A stretch of DNA of 64,000 nt from Phaseolus vulgaris (lineage: Eukaryota; Streptophyta; Magnoliopsida; Fabales; Fabaceae). The first letter of the stretch is position 1. Each line of letters opens with the position of its first letter. The notes beneath the pieces are model-generated. The model was not told where the DNA came from, searched no databases, and was given only the letters and a program-made list of their open reading frames with translations. The stretch is from NCBI RefSeq assembly GCF_000499845.2, contig NC_023754.2, positions 7,952,477 through 8,016,476 of the forward strand, given 5' to 3'. Made by a program: the position numbers and the translations under genes. Of this stretch, positions 46,501 through 57,502 are shown piece after piece.

Positions 46501-47794
46501 AATAATGTTATTAGAATACAATAGTTAATATAGAAGAAGATTTATCTTGGTATAGGTTAAAACATGATCATAGATTCATAATAAGTATTCTAAATCTTTA
46601 TTTTTTTATTCTGACTAGTGTACCCACCCAATTTATTTATAATCATTAAAATAAAATCAATAGGAAGAAGAAAGGAATGAATTGCAAGTATGTTTTGCAA
46701 TTTTAGATAGAATATTGTTTTTTTATACTAACTGTCAGCATACTTTAATAATATATTTTGCTCTTGATTTTATGTAGGATAATTTTTTGGGATAATATTG
46801 AGTCTCTTTTTCTGTTTCTTGCTGTGGCTTTATTTGAATGCACAGATCTTTATAGCAAGAAAATCATGAAAAAAAACCAATTTTTAAAATCAAAATAATT
46901 AGTTACAATAGTAATTAAATTATAGATATTTTAGAAACTAAAAAAAATTGATTTTTAAATTAATTTTTATTATTGTTAAATAGTTTCTAAATTGGTATCT
47001 AATTAGCAATAAAAGTTTTTGCTACCAAATTTAAAAACTAAATAATTAGTAGTTAAAACCTTGGTTGTTAATTAGATACCAATTTAAAAACTATTTAACA
47101 AATAATATAAACTAATTTAAAAACTAGATATTTTTGTAAAATGGTCTTTAATTTAGTTACTATTGCAACTAATTATTTTGATCTCAATTTTTTTTTTATT
47201 TCATGATTTTCAAAATTTTTGGAATTTTATAATAATTTTTGATAGATTAGTACTCTATTAGGTAGTAGAGGGGAAACACATATGCAGGCTTTTATTATCC
47301 TGTCTCTCCCGTCTCATATATTTTCAGGCAACCCTTTATCTTTTTTCAATTTATTCTTCAATTATTTTTTATTGTTAATAAAAAAAATTAGTTAATTCTT
47401 AAAAAAAATAACTTTTAAAATAATAATTCGTTACACTTATACACTATAAATTAGTTTTATTTTGTGGAATTTTGTTATAGAAATTAAATAAAAAATTTCT
47501 AGTAAATGGATGTGCTATAAGTGATTAAGTGTAAGATTCTTGACACATAAGATGGACTAACTTTATAAACAAAGGAGGAGGATAAATACATAGCAGAATG
47601 AAAAACGTACTTGAATCTAGATCATTGCTCACAAGCTCCAAAACAAGAGTTTTCCCTACGAACTCTTCAATCCCTTCAACACCACCTCGAACAAGACTGG
47701 TTAGGAGTCCATCACCACTTCGCTTCACGGTCACAGTGACCTTCACATTCCTCCATTTAGGGTTGATGATGGACATGCCACTATTTTTCTTCAT
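40510..47794 (-). CDS. Lipoxygenase, type-2 (13-LOX) like, nine exons
   Basis: Lipoxygenases add O2 to linoleic/linolenic acid; the 13-type feeds jasmonate and green-leaf volatile synthesis, normally in plastids. Exons (minus): 47794-47611, 45745-45474, 44859-44619, 43754-43437, 42746-42661, 42578-42471, 42399-42086, 41633-41367, 41269-40510. Phases agree; 2550 bp, 849 aa. Exons 1-2 form the PLAT/LH2 domain, the rest the catalytic domain ([61 protein letters not shown]). The five iron ligands are present: H502 and H507 (GSHELVNHW), H699 and N703 (HHAGVNFGQ) and the C-terminal I849 ([10 protein letters not shown]). The GIPYSVSI end and overall sequence fit type-2 enzymes better than the cytosolic 9-LOX. 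Odd points: no evident transit peptide after the first ATG, a GC-AG intron 5 (donor AAG|GCAAGA), and a 12-bp tandem duplication at residues ~485-492. Introns 1, 3 and 7 hold AT-rich foldback repeats. Confidence 0.9.
41718..42020. repeat. AT-rich foldback repeat, copy 3, in lipoxygenase intron 7
   Basis: It starts AATCATTAAATAAAAATCAA and ends TTGATTTTTATTTAATTTTT, complementary arms as in the other copies; it is the shortest copy (about 300 bp). Confidence 0.65.
44043..44430. repeat. AT-rich foldback repeat, copy 4, in lipoxygenase intron 3
   Basis: Left arm AATCATTAAATACCAATTAA..TTATATTAATTAAGTTATA and right arm ..AGTTAATTAATATTATGATTAATT are imperfect reverse complements. Confidence 0.65.
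46194..46219. repeat. TA microsatellite in lipoxygenase intron 1
   Basis: A run of about ten TA units, then AATATATG. Confidence 0.85.
46859..47211. repeat. AT-rich foldback repeat, copy 5, in lipoxygenase intron 1
   Basis: This is the clearest copy. The left arm (AAATCATGAAAAAAAACC, AAAATAATTAGTTACAATAG) is matched by the reverse complement of the right arm (AAAATCATGAAATAAAAAAA, AAAATAATTAGTTGCAATAG) over about 90 bp. Confidence 0.75.
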
Positions 47795-47895
47795 CACAGC
47801 TTTCACACAACGAAATACACACCCTATGAAAACCTCTCTCTGTCCCTTAGTGAAAGAGAGTTTACCTTGACTCTAGAACCAGCTATTGTGAGTGC

Positions 47896-47902
47896 ATTTA
47901 TA
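47896..47902 (-). promoter_or_regulatory. TATA box of the lipoxygenase gene
   Basis: The minus strand reads AGCTATAAATGC about 100 bases upstream of the first ATG (47794), which leaves a 5' UTR of roughly 70 bases. Confidence 0.7.
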
Positions 47903-48807
47903 GCTCAAAAAAAAGGGAGAAAATGCACTATTTGTAATGGATTGGTGCACATATTGACTCTTAGTTTGCTCCATGTGCTGTTATTTCAGTGGATATGGTT
48001 GTTCCCCCAACGCAACAATGCACCACCTATTTAATTAAGTGTCAGACTTTCCTTTGGGGTCTCTCGTGGCTTCTAAAATGGACCCTTCACCCATCAATGT
48101 TTACGTAAAAAGTTCAAATAAAACTAAATGAACATAAATAGCCATAAAAAGTTTGTTTTCCTTATTGGTAAGATAATGAATACGTTCACTGGTCATTTGC
48201 CTGTTATTGATGACTTTGAATTTGCCTTTTTCTCTCACAATGATGAGTGTGGGATTAAATTTTGTCTCGTGTAATTTTTCAGACATGGTAGATGTTTTTT
48301 CTCAGATAAATATGTGGAAACACTAGTTGAGAAGACGTAATGAGGGGAATTATTTTCTATTTTAGTGTATGTAATTGTAGTTCAGATAAGCTTTTTGTTT
48401 ACAATTACAGTATGTGATTAGCGTCTTACACTTTGATATTAGACTATATATCATCATCAATTATTTGTTTATTAAGTAAAATTGTCTTCTTCCACTTAGT
48501 TTTTAACGTATAAAAAATTAATTACTAAGAAAATTCTAAAATTTTGTGACATGTATCTTGCTATTCCTCCGTTAATCAAATCGTTTTAAAATTGGTTAAG
48601 TTAGAATCTATCCTCTCTCTTTTTTTTTATCAATATTCAATCATGCGGATGGTTTTAAAATCATTCAAAAATATTTTAGTTAATAAAAGAATTAACTGAA
48701 AAATATTTTCTTTTTAAAATTACGGAAAAGATCGAGAATCTAAGAGGATTTCATAGGAAGAAAGAATTAATTTCAATTGTAAAAGTGAAGTTTTAGATAA
48801 AATAATC
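47903..48807. other. Lipoxygenase upstream region, no gene
   Basis: AT-rich sequence between the lipoxygenase TATA box and the LINE start. A 61-codon minus-strand frame at 48101-48286 has no recognisable motif. No specific regulatory element is claimed. Confidence 0.4.
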
Positions 48808-48920
48808 ATGGCGAGCAATAGATGGAGGAGTTATGAGCGTTCCAAGCCTCTACAATCTTCAAACAGCTTCACTACTTTTTTTTTTCTCAAATTTCCCGGA
48901 TAGCTGTAAGGAATATGATA
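48808..48920 (+). pseudogene. LINE ORF1, N-terminal piece
   Basis: ATG at 48808 opens MASNRWRSYERSKPLQ and SSNSFTTFF; after a one-base slip in a 10-T run the frame goes on FFFSNFPDSCKEYDM. This matches the start of the RRM in plant L1-type ORF1 proteins (TTFFFTNFP). The LTR at 48921 cuts it; it resumes at 49791. Confidence 0.65.
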
Positions 48921-49790
48921 TGATAGAAGATTTTTTGTTCTTGTCGGTTGACTTGATTGTCTTCATATGTCTACAACGATCACATGCCCCTAATTCTCTC
49001 TGCCTTTATTCGTGCTTTCCTGCGATCAAAAAACTTGAAATTGCAAAGACAAAGAGTGCCCTAGAGGCCGTTTGCACTCCGACGCTCAAGTCAGTACTAG
49101 GTCAGGAAACACCAAAACTTAGCTATAAAAAGCTTTGTGTAATCTGTGTGTATTTGCGTAAATGTTGCGTACCTTATTAGGTTTGATACTACCCTTTATA
49201 TACTCTAGGATTTGCGTTGTTTCCGCTAACCGCAATTAGGGTTACTGAGGGTGTGCCTTAGCGTCGCTATCACCCACTCTTAGGGAAATCTAGCGCGTAA
49301 TGCTCCCTTACTAGAGTGCAACCTCTGACGGGATGACCACCTGGGTACTAACTTGTGCACCTAATCTTTGGGCCCATTCGTCCTGGGAGTGCCCTAGATG
49401 TTCACGTGCCATGCATGCAGCTTACTCTTGGAACATAACCCTAATGGGCCTTCCAGAGGCTTTTTACTTGTGCTACGCCTGAACGCGTCATTCACTCCGC
49501 ACGCATGGACCCCTCGTAACCTAGGCTTCTCCCTAGTGATACTGGTGTATGGTCTGGGATCCACCTCACGTGGCCCAGCTCTCCTGTTTGAGTCACCGAT
49601 GTCTGATGTCACATCGCCCTCACTCTATTGCCGAGGACACATCAGCACATCCTGGTGATCGACGTCTGACCACTCTTCAGCACCTTGGCTCATGTGTCTT
49701 GCAAGGCACTGTCCCACGCCGCTCGTGGGACCCAGCTTACGTGGCCCACCATTACTAGCGGTCAACGACGTCCGAGAACTGGTCGGTACA
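48921..49790 (-). repeat. Tat-like LTR (solo or fragment) inside the LINE
   Basis: The reverse complement starts TGTACCGACCAGTTCTCGG at 49790, like the TGTACC starts of elements B and C. It has a TATA (GTATATAAAGGG, rc of about 49193-49204) and the TGAGCGTCGGAGTGC block (rc of about 49076-49090). The left end TGATAGAAGA is inferred. I see no matching target duplication (TGATA against CATTC), so one end may be truncated. Confidence 0.6.
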
Positions 49791-50698
49791 CATTCCAAAT
49801 GTGGGCTATGGTGAAAGAGGTCTTCATCTCTCATAGACTAAATATATGGGGAAGAAGATTTGGGTTTGTTAGGTTCTTTGATATGGACTATGTGGGGAGG
49901 CTTGAGAGGGAGTTGAGTCAAAGTCTCATTGGAAGTAGGAAGCTCTACGTTAACATCCCAAGATATAGAAGAAATGAGTTGGATCAAAAGGCTAGAAGGC
50001 AACGTGAGGTTAGGAAACACAATGGTTATGGTTTTGGAAACGTGAAGAGCTTTAACAAGGAGGCTCATAAACAACATGAAAGAAGGTCTGATTCCAGAAA
50101 GTCTAGAAACACGGCGGTGTGGAGAGAAAATAAAGGGAAGGAGGTTTGAAGGGTGCACAGAGGGGAGCAGTCCTATGCAGACGTCGTGAGAAGATCACCA
50201 CAAGAACATAGGAAAGGAACAGTAATTACAACCCAACACCTTGTTCTGCCATGGATGGTTAATAGTGTTGTAGGGCACTTGCCTTCAGGTGTTTCTTTTG
50301 ACCAACTCTACGATGAATTTGTAAAGGGAGGGATCAATGAGGTTAAGGTGCGGTATATGGGTGATAGAAAGGTCCTTCTAACGCTAGAGGGAGAGGAAGG
50401 AATGGAGAATTTGATTAAGCATAACAAAGATTAGTTCGAGAGTGTCCTTGAGGGTAGCCCTGGTCAGAATCCTTCGAAGTAGACAACAAAATCATTTGAG
50501 CCAGGTGCTATGGGCTGCAACAGAGGATGCTTTGAACGCGTTGCTGCTCATGTAGGATCCTTGGTAGAGGTAGATGGAGCTACGTCTAAATTCAAAGATT
50601 TGGAGTTTGCAAGGCTAAGAGTAAGGACAACGGTGGGACGAGACATTCGCCTGGTGTTGGATATGAAGATCAACGACATTCTTTGCCAGATTGTTTTG
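49791..50698 (+). pseudogene. LINE ORF1, middle piece (RRM end and DUF4283-like region)
   Basis: WAMVKEVFISHRLNIWGRRF and GFVRFFDMDYVGRLEREL form the second half of an RRM. YRRNELDQKARRQREVRK is a basic linker. After a stop at 50147-50149 and a frame change, SYADVVRR and LPWMVNSVVGHLPSG, VRYMGDRKVLLTLEGEEGME and, past TAG stops near 50432 and 50480, VAAHVGSLVEVDGATSKFKD and LEFARLRVRT match the DUF4283-like domain of plant LINE ORF1. It binds RNA in active LINEs. Element C interrupts it at 50699 and it resumes at 62975. Confidence 0.8.
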
Positions 50699-51628
50699 TG
50701 TACCGTCCAGGTAGTCGAAAGTGATGACGTGGCAGCAAGCTATTATGTAGGCGTGTTAAGCAGGGCTCATGGCTGGCGGAAGGGAAGGAAGTCGGGGGGC
50801 TCGTGTAGTCGCCAGTTATTAAGTTGGCGTGCTCCGATCTCTAGCATACCTAAATCGACTGTCAACGGGTTTGACATGAAGTCGCCGGATGCGAACCCAG
50901 ACGACCACATGGTCAGAGATCGCCGAAAGAAGGACATCGCCGAAGGATCAGGGAAGCTTGTTCCAAGCCCTCGAAGCAGAGGATAAAGTCGTCAGATAGT
51001 CATTTCCTAGCTAGCCAGAGGTTGAGGTCGGGGAACAGCTCACCTGGACATGCACGATGAAGCAAGTGAAGTAGATCATGAAAGCGGCCGGCGAGACCAC
51101 AGGGAAGGTATGTATGAAGGCACCCATACTCGCCACGCAGAAGAGATCACACTCCAAGGCAGCTTTGCGCTGAGTTGTTCCATGCCTAAGTAACTTAGCC
51201 AAAAGCCTGAAGAGTAAGAAGTGGCGCCCAAGTCAAGGATGCTCCAGATGGTGACACGTGTACAGCTGGATACGAGCCACGTGTCCAGATGTGTAACTGT
51301 CAGGAGAGAGAAAGTGAACAGGTATATAAGAGTTTCTAACGAACTTTGAGGTACGCACGCGTTTAGATTACTTCTTTTACGCTTGCGAGAACAAGAGTAC
51401 GCTGAGAGAGATTTTGCACGGTTCCTAAAGTTCCTAGATTTCTCTTAGTAATTTGGTGGTTCAATCGCTGACTTGGGTGTTAGAGCGTGATCGGCCGCAG
51501 CGGCGCCGTTCTGTCTTTTGCAGGTTCTTGAGGTGAATCACGGTGAAGGACGGAGGCTAACACGGTGCAGAAGTCGATCCAGGTTTGACGAGGCAAGGTT
51601 CTTGCGTCCCGGTCAACAGGCAGGATCA
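50699..51628 (+). repeat. 5' LTR of element C
   Basis: 930 bp; TATA box GGTATATAAGAG at about 51319-51330; shares the GACTTGGGTGTTAGAGCGTGATCGGCC-type block with the other Tat LTRs, and GATCGGCCGCAGCGGCGCCG is the same as in element B. Confidence 0.93.
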
Positions 51629-52074
51629 TCAGGCGCCCACCGTGGGGTCGTGTAAAACTTGTTCCCATCCACAGCGTGAGTTCTTGGAGTTCCAGTAGTT
51701 CCTGTGTTGTTGTGTGCTGGTGCAACCATTTTCCGCCGTTCATTCGAGCTTTTGTTCGGTGGTTTCAGGTTTTCCACCGTTCGCTCGAGTTTTGTTCGGT
51801 GGTTTCGAAGTTTCTACCGTTCGTTTGGGTTTTGATCGGTAGTGTGAGGTTTTCCACCGATCGTTCGAGCTTTCGATCGGTTTTCTTGGAGTTTCTTGCT
51901 GTTCGCGCGGTTTTCAATCGATTGTTCGGTGCTTTCTCTGTTCGATTGCGTTTCTGGTTAGTGAATCGGGAGCTTGCTGGAGAAGCGGTGGTTTAGTGAT
52001 GAAGTCGCGAGTTTCTGTGAAGTCGTTGCTGAAGGAGGCTTTGTTCGTCGCTCTTTGTGATCTGCTAAGTTTTC
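51629..52074 (+). other. Element C leader with probable primer binding site
   Basis: TCAGGCGCCCACCGTGGGG follows the LTR. The rest is a G/T-rich leader with degenerate repeats of CCGTTCGNTCGAGNTTTTG type (51738-51930), upstream of the gag ATG at 52075. Confidence 0.65.
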
Positions 52075-55000
52075 ATGAGAAAAATGAGAAGCAACCGTTC
52101 AAGTCCAGTTGCTGCTGAAGGTGCCATGACTATGGCGCAGATGGTGGAGATCATGCGTTCGCTGCAGGCGAATGTGGAAGCCTCGCGCATAGAGCAGGCA
52201 AAGATGCATGAGGACTTGGTCGCCTCTCGGGCCAGGAATGAAGAGCTCAGCAAAGTGACTGAGGAGTTGCGCCAAGCTCTCCAGGAGCAGAGACGGCGCC
52301 CAGTCGTTGAAGAGGTCGCGCCGTCGTCGCCACCTCGCGTTTTCCCCATGCCTTTTGCTCAGGCGATCACAGAAACGCCTATCCCTACGAGCGTGGTACC
52401 CGTGAAGGCTACTTTCACCGGCGTGGAGGATCCTAAGGCGCATCTCACCACGTTCCACACGCAGATGATGCTGTAAGGAGGCTCGGATGCTGTGTATTGC
52501 AAGATGTTTGTGAGCACGCTCCAGGGGACAGCACTGGAATGGTTTGTGAGCCTACCTACAGGTCACATAACCAACTTCCAGCAGTTTTCAAAGCTTTTCG
52601 TCGAGCAGTACATAGTGAACAAGGCGCCCCCTAGGGTGTCTTATGATCTGTTCGACATAAGGCAGTACCAGAGAGAGTCCCTCAGGGACTACTTGAATCG
52701 TTTTGGGGCGCAGATGGTCCACTCGCCGGCCAAGGACGAAGAAATGTTGGTCTACGCCTTCAAGAAGGGCGTGCTGCCGGGACCTTTCTGCGAGGCGCTG
52801 ATCAGGGCTCACCCCGCCACGTTTGCTGAAGTTAGGCGACTAGCGGTGGCCCACATCGCCGATGAAAGTGAGGTCGCCGAGAAAAGAGGGAGCGTGGCCC
52901 CCGCTAGGACACGTGCCCAGACCAGGATCCAGCCATAGAGGGTGCTGGAGACAGCGGCGGCCAGGAGGGATCAAAGGACCCGCCATCCTTATGATCCCAG
53001 GAAAAACAAGGGCAGGGGCCCAGGGCGCCCCAGGGAGTACAATCGCCCACCAAAGCATAAGTTTGTGATGGGATTGGCGGACCTGATCGCCATCCCCAAT
53101 ATAGCAGCCAGGCTGAAGGCGCCGGAGAAGGTGGGCGGCAAGGTGTTGGGACCAAAGCCAGACGCCTGGTGCGAATTCCACCAGGGCTTTGGTCACACCG
53201 TTGATTCATGTTTAGCATTGGGATACCAGCTCGACGACCTGGTCAAGAGCGGTTTCCTGAACGATTACCTGCTGGACAGAAGAACGGGGGGCGCATCGAG
53301 CTCTCAGCCGGCGGGTGGTGAGGCTCAGCAGCATGAGATGCCCACTCATGGAGAGATCCACACCATCGCAGGAGGTTTCTCGGGTGGTGGATGCACCGCG
53401 TCACAGAGGAAGAAGTACGTGAGGTCTGTGATGACGGTGGACATGTTCGAAGATCACTCGCCGGATGTGGACATTACGTTCACAAAGCAGGATCTCCGGG
53501 ACGTTGTGCCTCATGACAACGATCCTATAGTCATCTCGCTGGTTACGGCGGGAAGGAAGGTCCACAGGGTTCTGGTGGACCAAGGAAGCTCGGCAGATGT
53601 GATGTTCTGGCCGACTTTCCCACAGCTGCAGTTGCCCCTTGACCAGTTGAGGCCCTATGGAGGGTGCCTGTACGGGTTCGTTGGCGATCAAGTGGAGGTC
53701 AGGGGGTACATCGAATTAAGAACTACATTCACGGATGAGGCGGGCTCGAGGACGGAGAAAATCAAGTACCTCGTCGTGAATGCTCCTTCAGCCTATAACA
53801 TTCTGTTGGGAAGACCAACACTCAACAGAATAGGAGTCGTGCCTTTAACCAGGCACATGAAGGTGAAGTTGCCATCGATGGAAGGGGTGGTGATCACCAT
53901 CAAATCTGACCAGAAGGAAGCGAAGAAATACTATGAGAATAGCCTGAAAAACAAAAGGTCAGTAAGTTACATCACAACGACGCCGCCTCCCGGTGTGGAG
54001 TTCAAGCCCACAGAGTGGCGAGTTGTTGGTGCAGCGATGGAGGTGGCCACCGAGGGCGACGTCGCCATGGTGGATGCTGAGGCTGAGGGAGAGAACGCCG
54101 AGCGGGAAGAAGAGGCGAGGAACCGCCCCGAGGAAGCGAGGGAGCTGGGAATCGCCAGGGCGGTGATCGCCAGGGAAGCTAGACCCAAACCCGTCGAGGA
54201 GTGGCTCGAAAGGGAGATCGGGGGAAAGGTCTTCAAGTGGGAAGATCCTTGGAGGCTGAGCTCCAAGACCAGATTGCCAAGGTGATAGAGCGACATCTGG
54301 ATGCTTTCGCATGGTCTGCTTCAGACATGCCGGGAATTGACCCCGACTTCTTGTGTCACCATCTAGCGATGGACAACCAGGTCAGACCAGTGCGACAAAG
54401 AAGAAGGAAGTTCAACGAGGAGAGAAGGCAGGCGATCAGGGACGAAACCCAGAAGCTCCTCGCTGCAGGCCATATCAGGGAAGTCCAGTACCCTGAGTGG
54501 CTGGCCAATGTCGTGCTGGTGAAGAAAAACAATGGGAAGTGGCGCATGTGCGTCGATTTCACTGATCTGAACAAGGCTTGCCCAAAGGATTCGTATCCTT
54601 TGCCAAGCATAGACGCCCTGGTCGACAGTGCTGCAGGATGCAAGCTGCTGAGTTTCCTGGACGCCTTCTCTAGGTACAACCAAATAAAGATGCATCCCAT
54701 GGATGAAGAGAAGACCACCTTCATGACCAAGAGATCGTGCTACTGCTATAAGGTGATGCCCTTTTGGCTGAAGAACGCGGGGGCCACGTACCAGAGGTTG
54801 ATGGATAGGGTCCTTGCAACGATGCTGGGGAGGAATGTGCAAGCGTACGTGGATGATATGGTCGTGACCTCGCCGGAGAAAAGCAAGCACGTTGCGGACC
54901 TGGAGGAATTGTTCACCACAATCGCCAAGTTCAGGTTAAAGCTGAACCCCGAGAAGTGCATCTTTGGCGTGGAGGCAGGGAAGTTTTTGGGTTTCCTCTT

Positions 55001-57502
55001 AACTGAGAGAGGAATAGAAGCCAACCCTGATAAGTGTGCTGCCATCTTGGCGATGAGGAGCCCGGCTACCGTGAAGGAGGTGCAGCAACTTACGGGTCGG
55101 ATGGCCGCCCTATCTCGTTTCGTATCAGCTAGCGGAGAGAAGGGCCATCCGTACTTTCAGTGTTTAAGGCGGAATAACAAGTTTGCCTGGACGAAGGAGT
55201 GTGAAAAGGCCTTCGTCAAGCTTAAAGAGTACCTGGCGAGCCCGCCGGTTCTGTGCAAACCGTTGGTGGGGACCCCTCTCAGGTTGTATTTTGCTGTGAC
55301 TGAGAGGGCGGTGAGTGCGGTGCTCGCCCAAGACCAAGACCAGGCTCAGAGGCCTATTTACTTCGTCAGCAAGGTGCTGCAGGGCCCAGAGGTGAGGTAT
55401 CAGGCCTTGGAGAAAGCTGCGCTGGCTGTAGTATTTTCGGCGAGGAGGTTGCGCCACTATTTCCACAGTTTTACCATACTGGTGATGACCGACTTGCCCA
55501 TCCAGAAGGTTCTGAAGAAGCCTGACGTAGCTGGGAGGATGGTGAAGTGGGCGGTGGAGCTGTCGGAGTTCGATATCAAGTATGAGCCCCGGGGTCCGAT
55601 CAAGGGGCAGATTTTCGCTGATTTCGTGGTCGAGCTCTCGTCAGAAGCAACGCGAGTTGAGGGGGATGATTTCCGTTGGGTACTCTCGGTGGACGAATCG
55701 TCGAACCAGCAGGGTAGCGGTGCTGGAGTCATCTTGGAAGGGCCCAACGGCGTGCTGATTGAGCAGTCCCTGAGGTTTGCCTTCAAAGCCAGCAACAATC
55801 AAGCAGAGTATGAGGCGCTGATCGCCGAAATCTTGCTGGCCAAGGAGATGGGAGCTAGGGTGCTGATGGCTAAGAGTGACTCGTTGCTAGTCACGGGACA
55901 AGTAACAGGCGATTTTCAGGCCAAAGATCCACAAATGGCGGCTTACCTGGAGTATGTGCAGGAGTTGAAGAGTTCCTTTGTCTCCTTCGAAGTGGTGCAT
56001 GTGCCCAGAGAACAGAATGCCCGAGCTGACTTGCTAGCTAAGCTCACCAGTTCGGGCAAGGGGGTAGGCAGAGGACAGTGATCCAAGAAACTCTGAAGAC
56101 GCCTAGGGCATTTGTGGCAGATCACCTGGTTCTTCAAATAAGCAAGTCGACGCAGAAAGCGGCGAGGAGTCACAGGTCTTTGACTCAGGAGACCTTGAGA
56201 TCGCCGAGAATAAGAGCATGTCGGGGAGAGAGGGTGAACATGACGCAGGTCTGCGCTACGCATAAGCCAGACACGTGGATAACACAGTACCAGCGATGTC
56301 TGGCAGATGGCCTTCTCCCACTGGATCCAACAGAGGCTAGGAAGATAAAGAAGAATTCTAGCAAGTTCACGATGATTGATGGCGAGTTGTATAGGTTTGG
56401 GTTCACACACCCACTCCTGGAATGTGTGCACAGAGAGAAGTGTACAAGAATTATGGCCGAGCTCCATGAAGGGATATGCGGAAGTCACGTCGGGGGTCGA
56501 GCTCTGGCTGCAAGAACCCTCCGTGCAGGTTACTACTGGCCAACAATGAGGGAGGACTGCAAGAAGTATGCGCAGTGCTGCAAGCAATGTCAGCAGCACT
56601 CCGATTGGCACAAAGCGCCTCCCGAAGAGTTGAAGTCGATTTACAGCCCTTGGTCGTTTCATACGTGGGGGATCGACATTCTGGGACCATTCCCATTGGC
56701 GATCAGGCAGATGAAGTACTTGGTGGTGGCAATTGAATATTTCACCAAGTGGATCGAAGCAGAACCAGTAGCTCATATCACCGCACACAAGATCGAGAGT
56801 TTTGTATGGAAGAACATCGTGTGCCGGTTTGGTGTGCCTAAGCGCCTGGTGTCATACAACGGGACTCAGTTTGCAAGTCACCTGTTGAAGAAGCTGTGCG
56901 AAGAAGTAGGAATTCAACAAGTGTTTGCATCCGTCGAGCATCCCTAAACAAATGGCCAAGTAGAGTCCGTCAATCGGGTATTGCTAAGAGGCTTGAAGAG
57001 AAGACTAGAGAAAGCCAAGGGCTCGTGGGCTGAGGAGGTACCCCGTATAGTTTGGGCGTACCACACCACCGAGCAATCGGGAACCCATGAGACCCCGTTT
57101 AGCTTGGTCTATGGGTGCGACGCAATGATTCCAGTGGAGATCCAGGAGAGCTCGCCGAGATTCCAGAACTTTGTAGCGGAAGACTCGAACGAGGAAAGAA
57201 GGTTGAATCTGGATTTGCTGGATGAGGTCAGGGAGGAGGCGAGATTAAAAGCTGAGGCAGTGAAAAGAAGGATTGAACGAAGGTATAACTCGAAGGTGAT
57301 GCCAAGGCAGTTTAAAGAAGGCGACCTGGTGATGAGGAAAGCCCACCAGTACGAGATGGAGAACAAGTTGTCGCCTAAGTGGACGGGACCGTTCAGAATA
57401 ACCGAGGCGCTCGGGAACAACGCCTACCGCTTAGAAACATTAGAAGGAGGGGCGATTCCTCGCACTTGGAACGCCACGCACCTCAAGTTGTATTACAGTT
57501 AA
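52075..57502 (+). pseudogene. Element C gag-pol, multiply broken
   Basis: It parallels element B throughout: gag (MRKMRSNRSSPVAAEGA start, CEFHQGFGHTVDSC knuckle), protease VLVDQGSSADVMFW, reverse transcriptase YVDDMVVTSPEKS, dual RNase H and integrase. Breaks: TAA 52474-52476, TAG 52936-52938, a one-base deletion near 54236 (AAGTGGG against AAGCTGGG in B), a one-base deletion in a G run near 56062, and TAA 56945-56947. Substitutions at conserved sites include MPFWLKNAG (MPFGLKNAG in B), SVDESS (SVDGSS in B) and, in the integrase core, LVSYNGTQF where B has LVSDNGTQF, so the second catalytic Asp is lost. The copy is not autonomous. Confidence 0.93.

Noticed and set aside
48101..48286. 61-codon minus-strand frame upstream of the lipoxygenase
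   Set aside because: No motif, no visible promoter, no partner exon.
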